Notes under the pieces: generated by a model | Told to the model about the DNA's origin: nothing | Databases searched by the model: none | Seen by the model: the letters and a program-made list of their open reading frames with translations, nothing else | From: Pseudomonas gingeri | GTDB lineage: Bacteria > Pseudomonadota > Gammaproteobacteria > Pseudomonadales > Pseudomonadaceae | Assembly: GCF_013386165.1 (NCBI RefSeq) | Contig: NZ_JACAOS010000019.1 | Location: 1 to 64,000, forward strand | Length of the DNA stretch: 64,000 nucleotides | Reading direction: 5' to 3' | In this document: positions 9,533 to 17,659 of the stretch, piece by piece | Position numbering within the stretch: the stretch's first letter is position 1 | Layout of the letters: each line of letters begins with the position of its first letter | Position numbers and translations under genes: made by a program

Positions 9533-9592
9533 GCCGCGCTCGCTGGCCCTGACCCACCGGGTCCACCGCCAGCACCCGAATTGAAAAAACAG

Positions 9593-9628
9593 AGCCCGTC
9601 GCGGGAAACCGCGACGGGCTTTGTCGTT
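9593..9628 (+). terminator. Rho-independent terminator of the DUF1127 gene
   Basis: AGCCCGTCGCGG and CCGCGACGGGCT form a perfect 12-pair stem closed by a GAAA loop at 9593-9620, followed by TTGTCGTTTT. Confidence 0.93.
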
Positions 9629-9672
9629 TTCGACGAAGCAATCTCGGGGAAGGCCTGCAAAAACACCGGGGT

Positions 9673-9710
9673 GGTACAGTTTTATATTTATAAAAACTAA
9701 CCAGTACACT
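9673..9710. promoter_or_regulatory. Second TACAGT/AGTACACT site in AT-rich DNA
   Basis: GGTACAGT at 9673-9680 and AGTACACT at 9703-9710 flank an AT-rich core (TTTATATTTATAAAAACTAA). They resemble the elements upstream of the DUF1127 gene. The rest of 9711-9911 contains no supported gene and should hold the promoter of the DUF2388 genes. Confidence 0.4.
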
Positions 9711-9911
9711 TTTACCTATCCCACACGAAAGCCTCTAAACCGCGGATCAACCGACGAAACCTGCTTTCGACGAGTAGGGAACTCCGCCTAATATCGTGGT
9801 CATAGGTAGCCCGAAGCGCGGAATGTGCGTCTGAGGTTCATCGTTCAGTGTGTTCGAGTGGCGGTCTCAGTCCGCTGCCACTGTTCCTTTTCATGCCCCA
9901 GGAGATTCACC

Positions 9912-10229
9912 ATGTCCCGCCTTCGCCTGCTCAGCGCCGCCGCCCTGTTGACCCTGGCCAGCGCCGCCCACGCCAGCAGCTTCATTGTCACTACCGATTC
10001 GCTGGTTGGTGCCCTCAAGGCCTCCTCCGACGCTTCGTCCGATGCCACCTCGTCGTTGCGCGACAACAAGATCGTGCGCGCCGCCCAGGATGACGCCGCT
10101 AGCTTCGTCGCCAGCAATGGCCAGATCCGCAGCGTGAAACTGGAAAGCGCCTTCGACACCATCCGCCGCCAGGCCCCGCAGCTGCAAGCCAGCGACGCAG
10201 AGCTGGCCCAGGCGATCCTGGCGATCTGA
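9912..10229 (+). CDS. DUF2388 secreted small protein, copy 1
   Basis: A 105-residue protein: a signal peptide ending near AHA, then a DUF2388 domain with AAQDDAASFVASNGQIR and a C-terminal ASDAELAQAILAI. The family is found mainly in Pseudomonas and has no assigned function; the protein is predicted to be periplasmic or secreted. ATG 9912 is used because CAGGAGAT precedes it; the longer frame to 9825 would bury the signal peptide. It is first of three tandem paralogues that lead into the DUF4105 gene. Confidence 0.88.
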   Translation: MSRLRLLSAAALLTLASAAHASSFIVTTDSLVGALKASSDASSDATSSLRDNKIVRAAQDDAASFVASNGQIRSVKLESAFDTIRRQAPQLQASDAELAQAILAI

Positions 10230-10294
10230 AACCCTGGCGCATGGGCCTCGGATTCCGCTAGCCTTGGCGCTCGCTCAATAAGACATCGAGACCC

Positions 10295-10588
10295 ATGCGA
10301 TCACTCACCTTATTGCTCATAGCGTTCGCCTGGATCAGCCAGGCCCAAGCCTTCGACCTGACCACCCAGACCCTGGTCGGCAGTGGTTATGTCACCAGCC
10401 AAGTGACCACCGCGCCCTTCGACCGTAAACTGATACTCGCGGCCCAGGATGACGCTGCCGCGTTCGTGGCCACGGAAGGTCAGCTGCGTGGTGCACAACT
10501 GGAGTCGGCCCTGGCGTACCTGCGTCAAACCCAGCCAAAACTTCATGCCAGCGACCTTGAACTGGCCCAGGCAATTCTCGTCCAATAG
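10295..10588 (+). CDS. DUF2388 secreted small protein, copy 2
   Basis: A 97-residue paralogue of the preceding gene. It has a signal peptide (MRSLTLLLIAFAWISQAQA) and the same core, ILAAQDDAAAFVATEGQLRGAQLESAL, ending ASDLELAQAILVQ. Compared with copies 1 and 3 it lacks a few residues of the Ser/Asp-rich stretch before the core. It lies 65 bases after copy 1 and 27 bases before copy 3, so the genes are probably cotranscribed. Function unknown. Confidence 0.87.
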   Translation: MRSLTLLLIAFAWISQAQAFDLTTQTLVGSGYVTSQVTTAPFDRKLILAAQDDAAAFVATEGQLRGAQLESALAYLRQTQPKLHASDLELAQAILVQ

Positions 10589-10615
10589 TCACTTTGCATT
10601 CCCGGAGACCTTTAC

Positions 10616-10936
10616 ATGCGTACCCCCCTGATCGCTGCAGCCCTCGGCCTGCTGTTGCTGACCGACGTAGCTTCGGCGCACACCCTGGTGGCTACCAGCA
10701 ATATGCTCGTACGCGCAACGGGCCGTACCCTCGACTTCACCTCGGACACCACCACCTCGATCCGCGACTCGAAAGTGGTCCGTGAAGCCCATGACGATGC
10801 CGCCAGCTTCGTCGCCAGCCAGGGCGATATCCGTGGCGCCCACCTGGAAGCCGCCTTTGCAGCCCTGCGCACCGAGGTGCCAAGCGCCCGTGACGCCAGC
10901 GACCAAGACCTCGCCGAAGCCATTCTCGCCCTGTGA
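10616..10936 (+). CDS. DUF2388 secreted small protein, copy 3
   Basis: A 106-residue third paralogue with a signal peptide ending near ASA and the shared core (REAHDDAASFVASQGDIRGAHLEAAF). GGAGACC precedes the ATG. Its stop codon overlaps the GTG start of the DUF4105 gene (GTGA), so the two are translationally coupled. That coupling is the best hint that the small proteins work with the large one in the envelope. Function unknown. Confidence 0.88.
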   Translation: MRTPLIAAALGLLLLTDVASAHTLVATSNMLVRATGRTLDFTSDTTTSIRDSKVVREAHDDAASFVASQGDIRGAHLEAAFAALRTEVPSARDASDQDLAEAILAL

Positions 10937-12900
10937 GACTACTCGCCGGCGGGCTGCTGACCTGTGCCTTGTTGCTGTTCGGCAACGCGGCCCAGGCCAG
11001 CCTGCAGTTGCAGCTCAAGAACGAAGACCTGAGCCCGGCCGAACGACAAGCCAGCCAGGTACTGATCGATGAGGCCATGGCCCATCTGCCGCCGCGCTTT
11101 ATCGAACAACTGGACCGCCGTATCGATGTCGTCTGGTCGACCCAGATGCCCGACAACGCCTATGGCGAGGCCTCGCTGGTCTCCGAAGTGGACCTCAATC
11201 GCGCCCTGCTGCCCGGTCTGGTGGACGGTTCGGCCGCGACAAAAAAAACCAATCGCTCCCATGGCACCGTGCGTGAGGAAATACTCGCCACCGTCCTCCA
11301 CGAACTGACCCATATTTATGACCGTGCCCGTTTGTGGCCGGACGCCGAACGGACGCTGATCCAGCGCTGCACCCAACGCGACAGCAATACCGGCCTGGTC
11401 GGCCTGCCTGATCAATGCCGGGGCCAGACCGGCCGACGTTTCACCCTCAGCGACGACCCACGCCTGCTCGACCTCGCCGGCTGGCAACAATCGGTCGGCA
11501 CCCGTGGCCAACGGGATCAGCACAACGGTCAGGTGGTCCGCAGCCCGGATATCTACGAGACCACCAATCCCAAGGAGTTCGTCGCGGTCAATATGGAGTA
11601 CTTCCTCCTCGACCCGGCCTACGCCTGTCGCCGCCCGGCGTTGTATCGCTACTACCAGGAACGCTTCGGCTGGGCGCCGGCGGCCAAGGCCCCCTGCGAC
11701 AAGGCGTTCCCGTTCCTCAACGCCGGCAACGACTTCGGCAAGACGCCCCTGGGCACGATTGACCCCGAGCGGGTCTACGAAGTCGATTACCTGCTGGCCG
11801 AAGCCAACCAGAACTGGGTCAGCCGCTGGGGCCACAGCATGCTGCGCCTGGTGATCTGCGCTCCCGGCCGACCACGGGGGCCGGATTGCCGGCTGGACCT
11901 GGACCAGAGCCTGGTGCTGTCCTATCGCGCCTTCGTCAACGATGTGCAACTCTCGACCTGGGGCGGCCTGACCGGGGCCTACCCGTCGCGACTGTTTGTC
12001 TTGCCGCTGTCCCAGGTCATCGACGAATACACCAAGACCGAACTGCGCAGCCTGGCCTCGGTGCCGCTGAAGCTGTCGCGCAAGGAAATCGAGGAAGTGG
12101 TCGAGCACGCCGCCGAAATGCACTGGAGCTATGACGGCAACTACTACTTCATCAGCAACAACTGCGCCGTGGAAACCTTGAAGCTGTTGCGCAGCGGCAG
12201 CGACAACGCCCAGCTCAAGGGCCTGGACAGCATTGTCCCCAATGGCTTGCTGGAGGTGCTCAAGGGCCGTGGCCTGGCCGACACCAGCGTGCTCGACGAT
12301 CCCCGTGAAGCCTTGCGCCTGGGCTACCGCTTCGACTCCTACCGTGATCGTTACCAGGCCATGTTCGAGGTCCTGAGGAAACAGTTGCCGATCAAGCAGG
12401 AGACCGTCGAAGACTGGCTGTCACAGCCTGCCGAAGCCCGTCGCCCGTGGTTCACCCAGGCCAACCTGCGCGCCAGCGCGGCCATGCTGTTGCTGGAACA
12501 GGCGAGCTTTCGCCGGCAGTTGCTGCTGGCCCAGGACGAGGTCAAACAGAAATACCTCGGTGCCCGCGACATCAAGCTCAAGGACAACGACATGGACAAG
12601 GCCAACCGCACCTTGCAGGAGATCCTGGCCAACAGCGGCTACCTCAGTCGTCCGGCGGAATTGCTCGGCAGCAGCGGCTACGGTCTGCCGCAGCCCTCCG
12701 AGTGGAAGCGCCTGGAAGCCGAAAGCAGCCAGCGCCAGCAACAATTGCAGCGCCTGACCGGCGACCTCGACAAGGAAATCCGCAAACTGCTCGACCCGGC
12801 CCGTGAAGCGCAGATCGAGGCCAGCGAGGCCAACCTGAAGCTGGTCGGCGAACACCTGCGGACGCTGCACAAGGCGGCGGGCGGGCTGGAGCTGCCTTGA
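10933..12900 (+). CDS. DUF4105 domain protein with HELTH metallopeptidase-like motif
   Basis: A 655-residue exported protein (signal peptide ending near AQA, residue 22). Residues 123-127 read HELTH, a zincin-type HExxH, followed by an aspartate three residues on. The DUF4105 region follows, with WGHSMLRL and ISNNCAVETLKLL; that His/Asn-Cys pair suggests a papain/NlpC-like catalytic site, which is inference. The C-terminal third is helical and charged. The start is GTG at 10933 overlapping the DUF2388 copy 3 stop. The last 87 bases have a diverged second copy at 21348-21434, on the far side of the inserted region. Confidence 0.85.
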   Translation: MRLLAGGLLTCALLLFGNAAQASLQLQLKNEDLSPAERQASQVLIDEAMAHLPPRFIEQLDRRIDVVWSTQMPDNAYGEASLVSEVDLNRALLPGLVDGSAATKKTNRSHGTVREEILATVLHELTHIYDRARLWPDAERTLIQRCTQRDSNTGLVGLPDQCRGQTGRRFTLSDDPRLLDLAGWQQSVGTRGQRDQHNGQVVRSPDIYETTNPKEFVAVNMEYFLLDPAYACRRPALYRYYQERFGWAPAAKAPCDKAFPFLNAGNDFGKTPLGTIDPERVYEVDYLLAEANQNWVSRWGHSMLRLVICAPGRPRGPDCRLDLDQSLVLSYRAFVNDVQLSTWGGLTGAYPSRLFVLPLSQVIDEYTKTELRSLASVPLKLSRKEIEEVVEHAAEMHWSYDGNYYFISNNCAVETLKLLRSGSDNAQLKGLDSIVPNGLLEVLKGRGLADTSVLDDPREALRLGYRFDSYRDRYQAMFEVLRKQLPIKQETVEDWLSQPAEARRPWFTQANLRASAAMLLLEQASFRRQLLLAQDEVKQKYLGARDIKLKDNDMDKANRTLQEILANSGYLSRPAELLGSSGYGLPQPSEWKRLEAESSQRQQQLQRLTGDLDKEIRKLLDPAREAQIEASEANLKLVGEHLRTLHKAAGGLELP

Positions 12901-12903
12901 GGC

Positions 12904-13852
12904 TTAGGCTTCGTACGAAAACCTTCGTAACCCATTCAAGCCGCACGAAAGCCAGGATCCAGTAAAGTCCGCGACCATCAAAAGGCAGGAGCCTCCGATG
13001 GCAAAACGGTATGAACTCCCAGACGATTCCTGGGATGTGGTCGCAGATCTTTTCATCGAACCCCGACGCGGTGGCCGGCCCAGAGCCGATGGCTGTTTGA
13101 TGCTCAATGGCATTTTGTGGGTGATGTGCTCAGGAGCTGCATGGCGTGATATGCCCGAGCGCTTTGGGCCTTGGTCAACCGTTTACCAGCGGTTCAGAGA
13201 TTGGCGAAATCGAGGTACGTTCAGCCAGATGCTCAAGCGATTGCACCTCAGGCTCAACGAGCAAGAGCTGATTGATCTGGACACCTGGATGATCGATTCC
13301 ACAGCCGTAAAGGCAACCCGAGCCTCTTCAGGCGCCGGAAAAAAAAGGGGGCTTGAAGAGCCAGAAGACCACGCGCTAGGTCGAAGTCGCGATGGTCTTA
13401 CGACGAAAATTCACATGCTCTGCGATGCCAATGGAATACCGTTGTGCTTCAAGCTATCGGGCGGACAGGCCAGCGACATTACCTATGCTCAGCCGTTGCT
13501 TGAAGACGCTCATGTCCCTGCCCGTCGGGGCCGTCCTCGCAAGCGTTGCCGGTGGCTGCTGGCCGACAAGGGCTACGATGCCGAACACTTACGGCGTTAC
13601 TGCGACCGTTATCGAATACAGCCGGTGATCCCTTACCGCACGATGAAACGCAAGCCCAAACCCGGACTGCTCCGTCTGTTCGACAGGCCCAAATACCGCC
13701 AGAGAAACGTCATCGAGCGCATGTTCGGCTGGCTGAAAGAGAATCGGCGGATCGGCACCCGCGATGACAAGCTCGCAAAAAGCTTTGAAGCTATGGTCTC
13801 ACTCGCCTGCGCGATGAGGTGCTTGCGACATTTATTTTCGTACGGAGCCTAG
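12904..13852 (+). mobile_element. IS5-family insertion sequence, apparently intact
   Basis: Imperfect terminal inverted repeats lie at 12905-12921 (TAGGCTTCGTACGAAAA) and 13835-13851 (TTTTCGTACGGAGCCTA), matching at 16 of 17 positions. They enclose one transposase gene. The ends abut TTAG on the left and CTAG on the right, compatible with the YTAR or TA targets used by IS5-family elements. The left end lies only a few bases after the DUF4105 stop codon, at the left border of the inserted region. Confidence 0.88.
12998..13852 (+). CDS. IS5-family transposase
   Basis: A 284-residue DDE transposase in one uninterrupted frame. The N-terminal DUF4096-like segment (PDDSWDVVADLF...GRPRADGCLMLNGILWVMCSGAAWRDMPERFG) is split here only for reference; catalytic residues are Asp100 (MIDSTAVKA), Asp190 (LLADKGYD) and Glu240 (NVIERMFGWLK). 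CAGGAGCC lies upstream of the ATG. The reading frame runs into the right inverted repeat, as in compact IS5 elements. Nothing indicates inactivation, so the element could be mobile. Confidence 0.92.
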   Translation: MAKRYELPDDSWDVVADLFIEPRRGGRPRADGCLMLNGILWVMCSGAAWRDMPERFGPWSTVYQRFRDWRNRGTFSQMLKRLHLRLNEQELIDLDTWMIDSTAVKATRASSGAGKKRGLEEPEDHALGRSRDGLTTKIHMLCDANGIPLCFKLSGGQASDITYAQPLLEDAHVPARRGRPRKRCRWLLADKGYDAEHLRRYCDRYRIQPVIPYRTMKRKPKPGLLRLFDRPKYRQRNVIERMFGWLKENRRIGTRDDKLAKSFEAMVSLACAMRCLRHLFSYGA

Positions 13853-14499
13853 GGGAATATTTACCGGCTGTCCCTTTTTCGAGTTGTGCTGGTGGGAACG
13901 GGCACTGCGTAAAGCAAGCCACCGTTTCCTTCGCGTCGAATGCATTCAGGGCATGCCAGAGCCAACGCGAGCGCGAGCTATACCTTGCAAACCTCCGCCG
14001 GAAAATTTCTATCCTGTCTAGCGGGTAGTCGTAACGCTCGTTGTAGATGACACGCAGGGTTGTGGAAATCACTTCAGGCCGTAGACACAGTGCGCTAGCC
14101 AGCAATAGTATAGTGCCATTACGCAGGTGGATCGGGTAAGGTCCATCTGATGCGGAACTTTGGGAAGGCTCAGAAATGGATTTCACACCCTTTATCGTTT
14201 GGGGCGCAAGGGCTAGCCCCCTGCCACATTCGTGGACTCGCTGGCGATCCTGCGTCACACATAGATCGTGGCAGCGATCCGAAAATCGCCTGGCAAACCC
14301 ACAATCTTCCACGCTCATTATTGCCTTGCACGATCCGCTTGCTCACGGCATTCAACTGTCTGGCTACGTCGCCCCGGCTTTTCCAGCCATTCAGGATACT
14401 AAGGGTGATAAGGGCTCATAATTTTCGACGCATCAGCCCTCGACAGGGAAATACGCTATGCCTTATAGAATCCCATAATTTTTTGAAGCGCGGTGTTAT
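13853..14499. other. 647-base stretch without a recognisable gene
   Basis: Several open frames cross it on both strands (for example 13791-14318 on the minus strand), but none has a Shine-Dalgarno site or recognisable motif, and one runs into the IS end. Composition is intermediate between the core genome and the low-GC cassette that follows. It could be gene remnants left by insertion. The cassette promoter should lie in its last 150 bases. Confidence 0.5.
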
Positions 14500-15177
14500 A
14501 TGGACATACAAAGTATCAACGCTCTTATTGCTTCACTCCCTCCGGCCACCGCCTTTGCTTCTGGCGTTAAGACAAACACCGTCGGCCAAAGCGTTTCATT
14601 TAAACTATTGCACGGATGGGACATTTCGCTAGCCAACAAGTGCGATACCGAGTGGACTGCTAAAAATATCGAAATACTTTACTGCGTAAAAAACTCAACT
14701 ACAAGCGAGGCTGAGTTAATACAAAAAATTTCCGATTTGCACATGGAAGATGCCCACTGGAGATGGACCGCCAAAGCAATCCATCACAGCACACAGGAAT
14801 ATAATTGGTTTTTCTATATTGCTGAAGATGCTGTTCAGGCGGCCTGTCTCATATACCACCCCAAAGACAGCGTTATAGATGGCCAAGGAATTTTCTACAT
14901 AGAGTATGTAGCTGTCGCACCCTGGAATAGACCCAACCCGCTGAGCAACGCACGTTTCAAGGGGGTCGGTTCAGATCTGATTAGGTATGCATCAAAATTC
15001 GCTACTGAGACCCTAGGCTTGCGTCCTGGGTTTTCGTTACACTCGCTGCCAAAAGCTGCAGCTTATTATGACAAAATCGGCATGATCTGCTTTCCAGAAA
15101 GAAAAAAAGAAAGCCTGGATTATTACGAGATGGCTAGAGACGTCGCTCAAGAATTCGGAGCAACAGTAAATGGATGA
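14500..15177 (+). CDS. GNAT-like acetyltransferase domain protein
   Basis: A 225-residue protein whose C-terminal half looks like a GNAT fold: a strand FYIEYVAVAPW, a pyrophosphate-binding-like RFKGVGSDLIRYAS (residues 152-165), then SLPKAAAYYDKIGM (183-195), the usual motif B. The N-terminal 100 residues are not recognised. GC content is clearly lower than in flanking core genes, consistent with transfer. The stop overlaps the start of the ImmA/IrrE gene by 8 bases, so they form one unit. The substrate is unknown; acetyl-transfer toxins and small-molecule modifiers are both possible. Confidence 0.65.
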   Translation: MDIQSINALIASLPPATAFASGVKTNTVGQSVSFKLLHGWDISLANKCDTEWTAKNIEILYCVKNSTTSEAELIQKISDLHMEDAHWRWTAKAIHHSTQEYNWFFYIAEDAVQAACLIYHPKDSVIDGQGIFYIEYVAVAPWNRPNPLSNARFKGVGSDLIRYASKFATETLGLRPGFSLHSLPKAAAYYDKIGMICFPERKKESLDYYEMARDVAQEFGATVNG

Positions 15178-15994
15178 TAACCATGAGCTAGAGGATTTTT
15201 TCGTCTCCACATCTGACTGCACTCCTGAGCGTCTTTTAGGTGCGTTAGAAGCTTATTCTGCCATCTCGAACAAATTAGGGACTAATAACCCCCTTATTTT
15301 TAAGGACCTGCTTTCGGGTGCAATGAGTAGTGCCTTATTCAGGCGTAGTGATACAGATAAAGAGACCGAAGTATTCTGCTGGCTTTCACAGGTTCAGCGC
15401 TATGCTGAAATTGTCGTTTCCACTGGAAACGTTAAGCGATTCGAAGGCCTTGATAGAGGCTCTTTGAAAAGTATCTGCAGCTTATCCTTGGACAGTAAAA
15501 ACACAAAAAATATATCTAGTTTTCTATGGGCGTTTGGCATAGTACTGATTTACTTGCCTCAAACCGCAGGAATGAAAACCGACGGAGTATTTTTCAAACT
15601 TGACTGCGGGACCCCTGTAGTTGGCATGACACTCAGATATGATCGATATGATTACTTCTGGTTCACACTAATGCACGAGCTGTCCCACATCTCAATGCAC
15701 TATGATCGATTTGAGGGCGCGCATTTCGACTCCCTTGAAGATATTGGCTCAGATGCCACTGAGCTAGAAGCAAACCAGTTTGCTAAAGAATCATTCATTA
15801 GCCGTAGCGATTGGCGATCCGCCTCTGCTCGTAGGCATCACAATGAAGAAGAACTATATAAAGACGCGGAAAAACTTTCAATACACCCTGCAATCCTCGC
15901 AGGCCTCATAAGGCATGAATCAGGGAACTTCTCTCTGTTCAGCAGAATTATTCACGAGATTAGCGTCACAAGGATGATAAGTGAAGATGCCTAA
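15170..15994 (+). CDS. ImmA/IrrE-family metallopeptidase
   Basis: A 274-residue protein with a zincin motif HELSH at residues 169-173 (FTLMHELSHISMHYD) and a downstream ELEANQFA whose Glu200 can be the third zinc ligand. This is the ImmA/IrrE (COG2856) arrangement. Family members cleave XRE-type repressors in mobile elements or DdrO in Deinococcus; here no XRE repressor gene adjoins it. The first 120 residues are helical and unassigned. GGAG lies 9 bases before ATG 15170. It overlaps the GNAT-like gene at its start and the beta-family gene at its end. Confidence 0.85.
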   Translation: MDDNHELEDFFVSTSDCTPERLLGALEAYSAISNKLGTNNPLIFKDLLSGAMSSALFRRSDTDKETEVFCWLSQVQRYAEIVVSTGNVKRFEGLDRGSLKSICSLSLDSKNTKNISSFLWAFGIVLIYLPQTAGMKTDGVFFKLDCGTPVVGMTLRYDRYDYFWFTLMHELSHISMHYDRFEGAHFDSLEDIGSDATELEANQFAKESFISRSDWRSASARRHHNEEELYKDAEKLSIHPAILAGLIRHESGNFSLFSRIIHEISVTRMISEDA

Positions 15995-17054
15995 GTACAT
16001 TCCGTTCCTCAAAGCCAAAGCTAATGAATTTGGAGCAATCAAATCTCTTAGCAAGGAAAGAAAACAGCTTATCGCCCCTTTTTTCGATCTTCCCCTGAAA
16101 AAAGATATGGATGCTACAACCTTAACGAAGAACATAGAGACTGCTGCTCGAAAGTTCTGCCTAAACACAAAGGGCGTACCTGAATATTTCGTAGACGACT
16201 ACGACATCCCGGATTCGATCCTCATAGGAGGTCGTCCCAGCTATGAATATTTCGCCGCTTGCATGCACGCGCAGGGCCTAAGCTTCAACCCCGTTGTTGG
16301 CATAGATCGCACCGTCGACCGAAATGCCTGTGTGTTCACGCCAGCGATTACTAAGGCTGTAAAAAACAGACGCATCGCTTTAAGGGTCTCTAGCGACGAC
16401 CTGATCAGCTACAATCTCATTAGAACAGACATTCTGCATCTCATAGCGATGGGGCAAGGCATTTACGATCACTGGGTCCTTGTCATTGATAACCGGGTTT
16501 GCAAAGGGGTGGACGCAACAGCTCGGGCAGCTCAGATCAAGGCGTTTTGCCTGGCTGCCGCTGTAGATCACGCATATGAGGCTATTGTAATTACTGGTTC
16601 TAGTCTTCCCCCCGTCACCGGAGGCATACTTTCAACCAATAATGAGATACACCTTGTACGCAACGAGACCGCCATTTACAGCAGTTCTATTATCGGCCTC
16701 AATGGTCATAAGGTGATCTTTGGTGACTACACTATTGTAAGCCCCGACTACTCCGACTCTGACATCGATCCGCGCAACATGTTGAACGTTACTGCCCCCA
16801 AGGTCGTCTACTCTTATGAGGATAAGCATTACATTGTACGCGGAGGGGGGATCAAGACGCATCCGAGAGGATTCAAACAATACAATGACATTGCGTCCAC
16901 TATAGTAGCGAAGAGTTTTTTCCGCCACGGAAATTCGGAAGGAGACCTGTATTTGGTTCAGAAGGCGGCGGGACTCGGATCAACAGTCATGCCAGGGAGT
17001 ATTTTGAAGCCTACAATAAACTCCCACATTGCCTTCATGCTTGATCTTTTATAA
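15981..17054 (+). CDS. Beta-family protein (T4 beta-like, sce7725-like)
   Basis: A 357-residue protein opening with KYIPFLKAKANEFGAI, the typical start of the beta-protein family named after phage T4 beta, and ending with a long conserved region containing the HxRGFKQYNDIA-like segment. The family is found with sce7726-like proteins in mobile DNA; its biochemical role is unknown. GTG 15981 is taken because AGGATGAT sits at good spacing; an ATG two codons later is an alternative. It overlaps the ImmA/IrrE gene by 14 bases and the convergent sce7726-like gene by 20 bases. Confidence 0.8.
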   Translation: MKMPKYIPFLKAKANEFGAIKSLSKERKQLIAPFFDLPLKKDMDATTLTKNIETAARKFCLNTKGVPEYFVDDYDIPDSILIGGRPSYEYFAACMHAQGLSFNPVVGIDRTVDRNACVFTPAITKAVKNRRIALRVSSDDLISYNLIRTDILHLIAMGQGIYDHWVLVIDNRVCKGVDATARAAQIKAFCLAAAVDHAYEAIVITGSSLPPVTGGILSTNNEIHLVRNETAIYSSSIIGLNGHKVIFGDYTIVSPDYSDSDIDPRNMLNVTAPKVVYSYEDKHYIVRGGGIKTHPRGFKQYNDIASTIVAKSFFRHGNSEGDLYLVQKAAGLGSTVMPGSILKPTINSHIAFMLDLL

Positions 17055-17637
17055 GACTTCTTAGCACAAGAGCCTGGCCTATCGTAAGGCTTAGCTCTTG
17101 GGCGCCATAAGCCTGGGAAATCAAGAAAGATAGAGCGCTTCTATTTATCTTAGCTTGAACTTTTTCTTCAAACTTACTGGCAATATCAAAAAGCTCATCC
17201 CGCCAAAGCGTCAGCAAGGCCACTTGCTTATCAAATGAAGGGTTTCTTAGAGCTTGACGAACTGGCTTGAAAACTACTACTCCTTTAGAGTTGCATTTTG
17301 CTTCAAGCACACCCCAGTGTTCTGGCGCGATCTTTATTGCCTTGGCTATATGTTTAGAGGTAGTCACTAAAGTGACTTTTCGGAAAGCGAGGTTGTAGTA
17401 AACTCCTTGCTGAGCAATTCTTTCAACCTTATCGCCATCCCCTTTGATCTCATAGCAATGAGCCTCTCTATGGATCGTAACTACATCTGCAATAGCATTA
17501 CCATTATGAATTCGCAACTCTTCAATAACAGCTTTAGGCTGTGGATGCGCATTACTCAGCCTACTCACCAACGCGACACGGATCAAGGGGTCATTTAACA
17601 TAGTAGGCAACATACTCACAACATTATCAACGCTCAT
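17035..17637 (-). CDS. sce7726-family protein, nuclease-like
   Basis: About 200 residues on the opposite strand, convergent with and overlapping the beta-family gene. VIEELRIHNGNAIADVVTI, then CYEIKGDGDKVERI, shows the D...ExK pattern (Asp51, Glu63 and Lys65 from this start) of PD-(D/E)xK nucleases and is typical of sce7726 proteins, the known companions of beta-family proteins. Nuclease activity is inference. Start choice is uncertain: ATG 17637 is used, GTG 17658 and an ATG at 17601 are alternatives, none with a strong ribosome site. Low GC like its partner. Confidence 0.75.
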   Translation of the reverse strand: MSVDNVVSMLPTMLNDPLIRVALVSRLSNAHPQPKAVIEELRIHNGNAIADVVTIHREAHCYEIKGDGDKVERIAQQGVYYNLAFRKVTLVTTSKHIAKAIKIAPEHWGVLEAKCNSKGVVVFKPVRQALRNPSFDKQVALLTLWRDELFDIASKFEEKVQAKINRSALSFLISQAYGAQELSLTIGQALVLRSLIKDQA

Positions 17638-17659
17638 AGTCCAGGGCAGGCTACGCACT

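Noticed and set aside
9825..9911. Longer start for DUF2388 copy 1
   Set aside because: It would put a polar stretch before the signal peptide; ATG 9912 with CAGGAGAT fits better.
13791..14318. A 175-codon minus-strand frame starting beyond the IS5 element
   Set aside because: It runs into the IS end, has no ribosome site and no recognisable domain. A weak likeness to a LuxR helix-turn-helix segment in one part was not strong enough to call a remnant.
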